DNA from: Brevinematales bacterium
GTDB lineage: Bacteria > Spirochaetota > Brevinematia > Brevinematales > GWF1-51-8
Direction of reading: 5' to 3'
DNA length: 64,000 nucleotides
Assembly: GCA_020059465.1 (NCBI GenBank)
Contig: JAGVBZ010000035.1
Span: 1 to 64,000 of the forward strand
Made by a program: the position numbers and the translations under genes. Shown here piece by piece: positions 62,706 to 64,000 of this stretch. Each line of letters starts with the position of its first letter. Positions within the stretch are counted from its first letter, which is position 1. The notes beneath the pieces were generated by a model that had not been told where the DNA came from, made no database searches, and saw only the letters and a list, made by a program, of their open reading frames with translations.

Positions 62706-64000
62706 GTGAAAATTAGAGGTAAAATCCGATACAAAATACTATTAGTAGTGATCCCGATTCTCATTCTTACCGCGGCGTTCCTCGGCGTCACATCCTATTT
62801 TTCCGCGAAAAACGGTATCACCGGAATTGCTAAGGAATTTTTGGGATTCAAACTACAGGATGTTTATAAATACGCCGCCCAGCAGAATAATTTTGTAAAG
62901 AATATGGACCTTGTCAGCGATCCGACGATATTTATCAATACCAAGAAATCCGTCGGCGACTACGCTTCGACAGTGATAAATTCGCCGACAGGCGGATTTG
63001 TCGGGGTTACGCTGAGTAACGTTCTGGAAGTCAATACCGTATCGAATTTTAACGCCGAGGATGCGAAGAATCTGGTTTCAAAATTCGAGGGTAAAACCAG
63101 CGGATGGGTAGAGTTCGATTCCCGCGGAAGACAATGGGTGGGAGTTTTTATCGATTTTTCCGATTGGAACTTGGTATTCGTTATCCTAGAAGCACGTAAT
63201 ACGTTCTATCGCAACGTAAATGAAATCGTCGATTTTCTGGTGATCATCCTTTCCGCAAGCCTGGTCATATCGACAATCCTTCTGCTTTTTTTCATCGCGC
63301 GTATTACTACTCCGATCAACAGGTTCGTCAGTACGATTCAGGATATCACATCGAATATGGACCTGACCAAACGTGTGAAAATATTCTACCCGGATGAAAT
63401 AGGGGTACTGGGTTTCTATTTCAATAACATGATCGCGGAACTCGAGGGCGCGTATAACCAGATTAAGAACTACGCCTATCAGACTGTGCTCGCGAAAAAA
63501 CGCGAGGAAAGGATACGTTTTATATTCCAAAAGTTCGTGCCGCAGGAAGTTATCAACCAGGTATTAAATCTTGCATCCGATTCAATGCTGATCGGCGCCC
63601 GCCAGAAAGTCAGCGTTTTCTTCTCGGATATCCGGGGATTCACGACTATCTCAGAAAGCCTCAAGCCGGAAGAATTGGTCCTGTCTCTGAACTCCTACTT
63701 TGACCGAATGGTGCGGATTATTATCAATAAGCACGGAACCATCGATAAATTCATCGGCGACGCTATCATGGCGATATTCGGCGCGCCGCTTGTTCGTCCG
63801 GACGACGCTGAGAGCGCGGTTTATGCGGCCATCATGAATTCCGAAGCGCTTGAGGAATTTAACCAGGGACAGCGGGCGAGCGGGAAAATCGAGTTCCATA
63901 TTGGGGTGGGCATCAATACCGGGGACGCGATTGTTGGCAATATCGGGTCGGAGCAGAAAATCGACTATACGGTTATCGGGGATACGGTAAACCTCGCGTC
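62706..64000 (+). CDS. HAMP-domain class III adenylate/guanylate cyclase, C-terminus cut by window end
   Basis: An open frame from GTG (62706, after GAGG) to the window edge, at least 431 residues. Order: transmembrane helix 1 (about 9-31), a periplasmic sensor region (about 35-170; family not recognised), transmembrane helix 2 (about 175-202), HAMP domain (about 203-255), linker helix, and class III cyclase domain from about 290. Metal aspartates are Asp308 (F-S-D-I-R-G-F-T) and Asp352 (I-G-D-A-I-M-A-I-F-G), 44 apart. I-D-Y-T-V-I-G-D-T-V-N-L-A is the last visible part. It shares an operon with the repeat protein upstream. Confidence 0.92.
   Translation, partial: MKIRGKIRYKILLVVIPILILTAAFLGVTSYFSAKNGITGIAKEFLGFKLQDVYKYAAQQNNFVKNMDLVSDPTIFINTKKSVGDYASTVINSPTGGFVGVTLSNVLEVNTVSNFNAEDAKNLVSKFEGKTSGWVEFDSRGRQWVGVFIDFSDWNLVFVILEARNTFYRNVNEIVDFLVIILSASLVISTILLLFFIARITTPINRFVSTIQDITSNMDLTKRVKIFYPDEIGVLGFYFNNMIAELEGAYNQIKNYAYQTVLAKKREERIRFIFQKFVPQEVINQVLNLASDSMLIGARQKVSVFFSDIRGFTTISESLKPEELVLSLNSYFDRMVRIIINKHGTIDKFIGDAIMAIFGAPLVRPDDAESAVYAAIMNSEALEEFNQGQRASGKIEFHIGVGINTGDAIVGNIGSEQKIDYTVIGDTVNLA

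Overview
This window looks like a chromosomal segment of a didermic (LPS- or lipid-bearing outer membrane) bacterium, most probably a member of the Spirochaetota or a closely similar lineage. The support is indirect: many signal-peptide outer-membrane beta-barrel proteins and short lipoproteins, an LptF/LptG pair, class III adenylate/guanylate cyclases with CHASE2 or HAMP input domains, FecR and TatT-like periplasmic proteins, a PPi-dependent phosphofructokinase and an archaeal-type phosphoglycerate mutase. No rRNA, tRNA, CRISPR array, transposase, integrase or phage gene was found. Genes are moderately GC-rich and intergenic DNA is AT-rich. Many upstream regions carry near-consensus sigma-70-type promoters (TTGACA-like and TATAAT-like), usually with a 17-bp spacer.

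Layout. 0-4 kb: a beta-barrel protein, a beta-carbonic anhydrase, a duplicated DUF4389 membrane protein and an unknown multi-spanning protein. 4-10.3 kb (minus strand): a five-gene envelope export cassette made of a LolD/MacB-type ATPase, two FtsX-type permeases, a LolA-like periplasmic protein and a beta-barrel. 10.6-17 kb (plus): DUF1232 protein, CpXC protein-ligA, the radical SAM enzyme AmrS, a DUF115/MptE-like protein and a small lipoprotein, ending in a roughly 170-bp nested palindrome. 17.1-23.5 kb (minus): a Cus/Czc heavy-metal tripartite efflux operon with an extra metal-binding lipoprotein. 23.6-30 kb: upp; divergently from it two paralogous membrane proteins, a double AAA+ protein and a zinc-ribbon peptide; then an acyl-ACP thioesterase, an Elp3-like radical SAM protein and a DUF6873-type protein.

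30.2-35 kb: an operon of CHASE2-cyclase, secreted protein, FecR protein and beta-barrel. 35.2-39.4 kb: a GIN-domain lipoprotein, then a compact N-degron module clpS-clpA-aat. 40.2-43.8 kb (minus): S55-type peptidase, pgsA, apgM. 44-49.7 kb (minus): accA, pfp and two beta-barrels. 49.9-51.6 kb: a beta-propeller lipoprotein facing a probable decayed paralogue tail to tail. 51.6-58.9 kb (plus): a long envelope operon with a PQQ-type propeller, DUF4384 protein, lipoprotein, SppA, a membrane protein, LptF and LptG. 58.9-64 kb: a TatT-like protein, then a 979-residue coiled-coil/TPR-like repeat protein directly followed by a second receptor cyclase that runs off the window.

Taken together the region is dominated by cell-envelope construction and quality control (Lol-like export, Lpt, SppA, S55 protease, phospholipid and fatty-acid enzymes, many outer-membrane proteins) and by cyclic-nucleotide signalling wired to envelope proteins. 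The best candidates for undescribed systems are the double AAA+/zinc-ribbon/membrane-paralogue locus (24.3-27.6 kb), the CHASE2-cyclase/FecR/beta-barrel operon (30.2-34.9 kb), the repeat-protein/cyclase pair at the right edge, and the ABC-type LolA-like/beta-barrel cassette at 4-10 kb.
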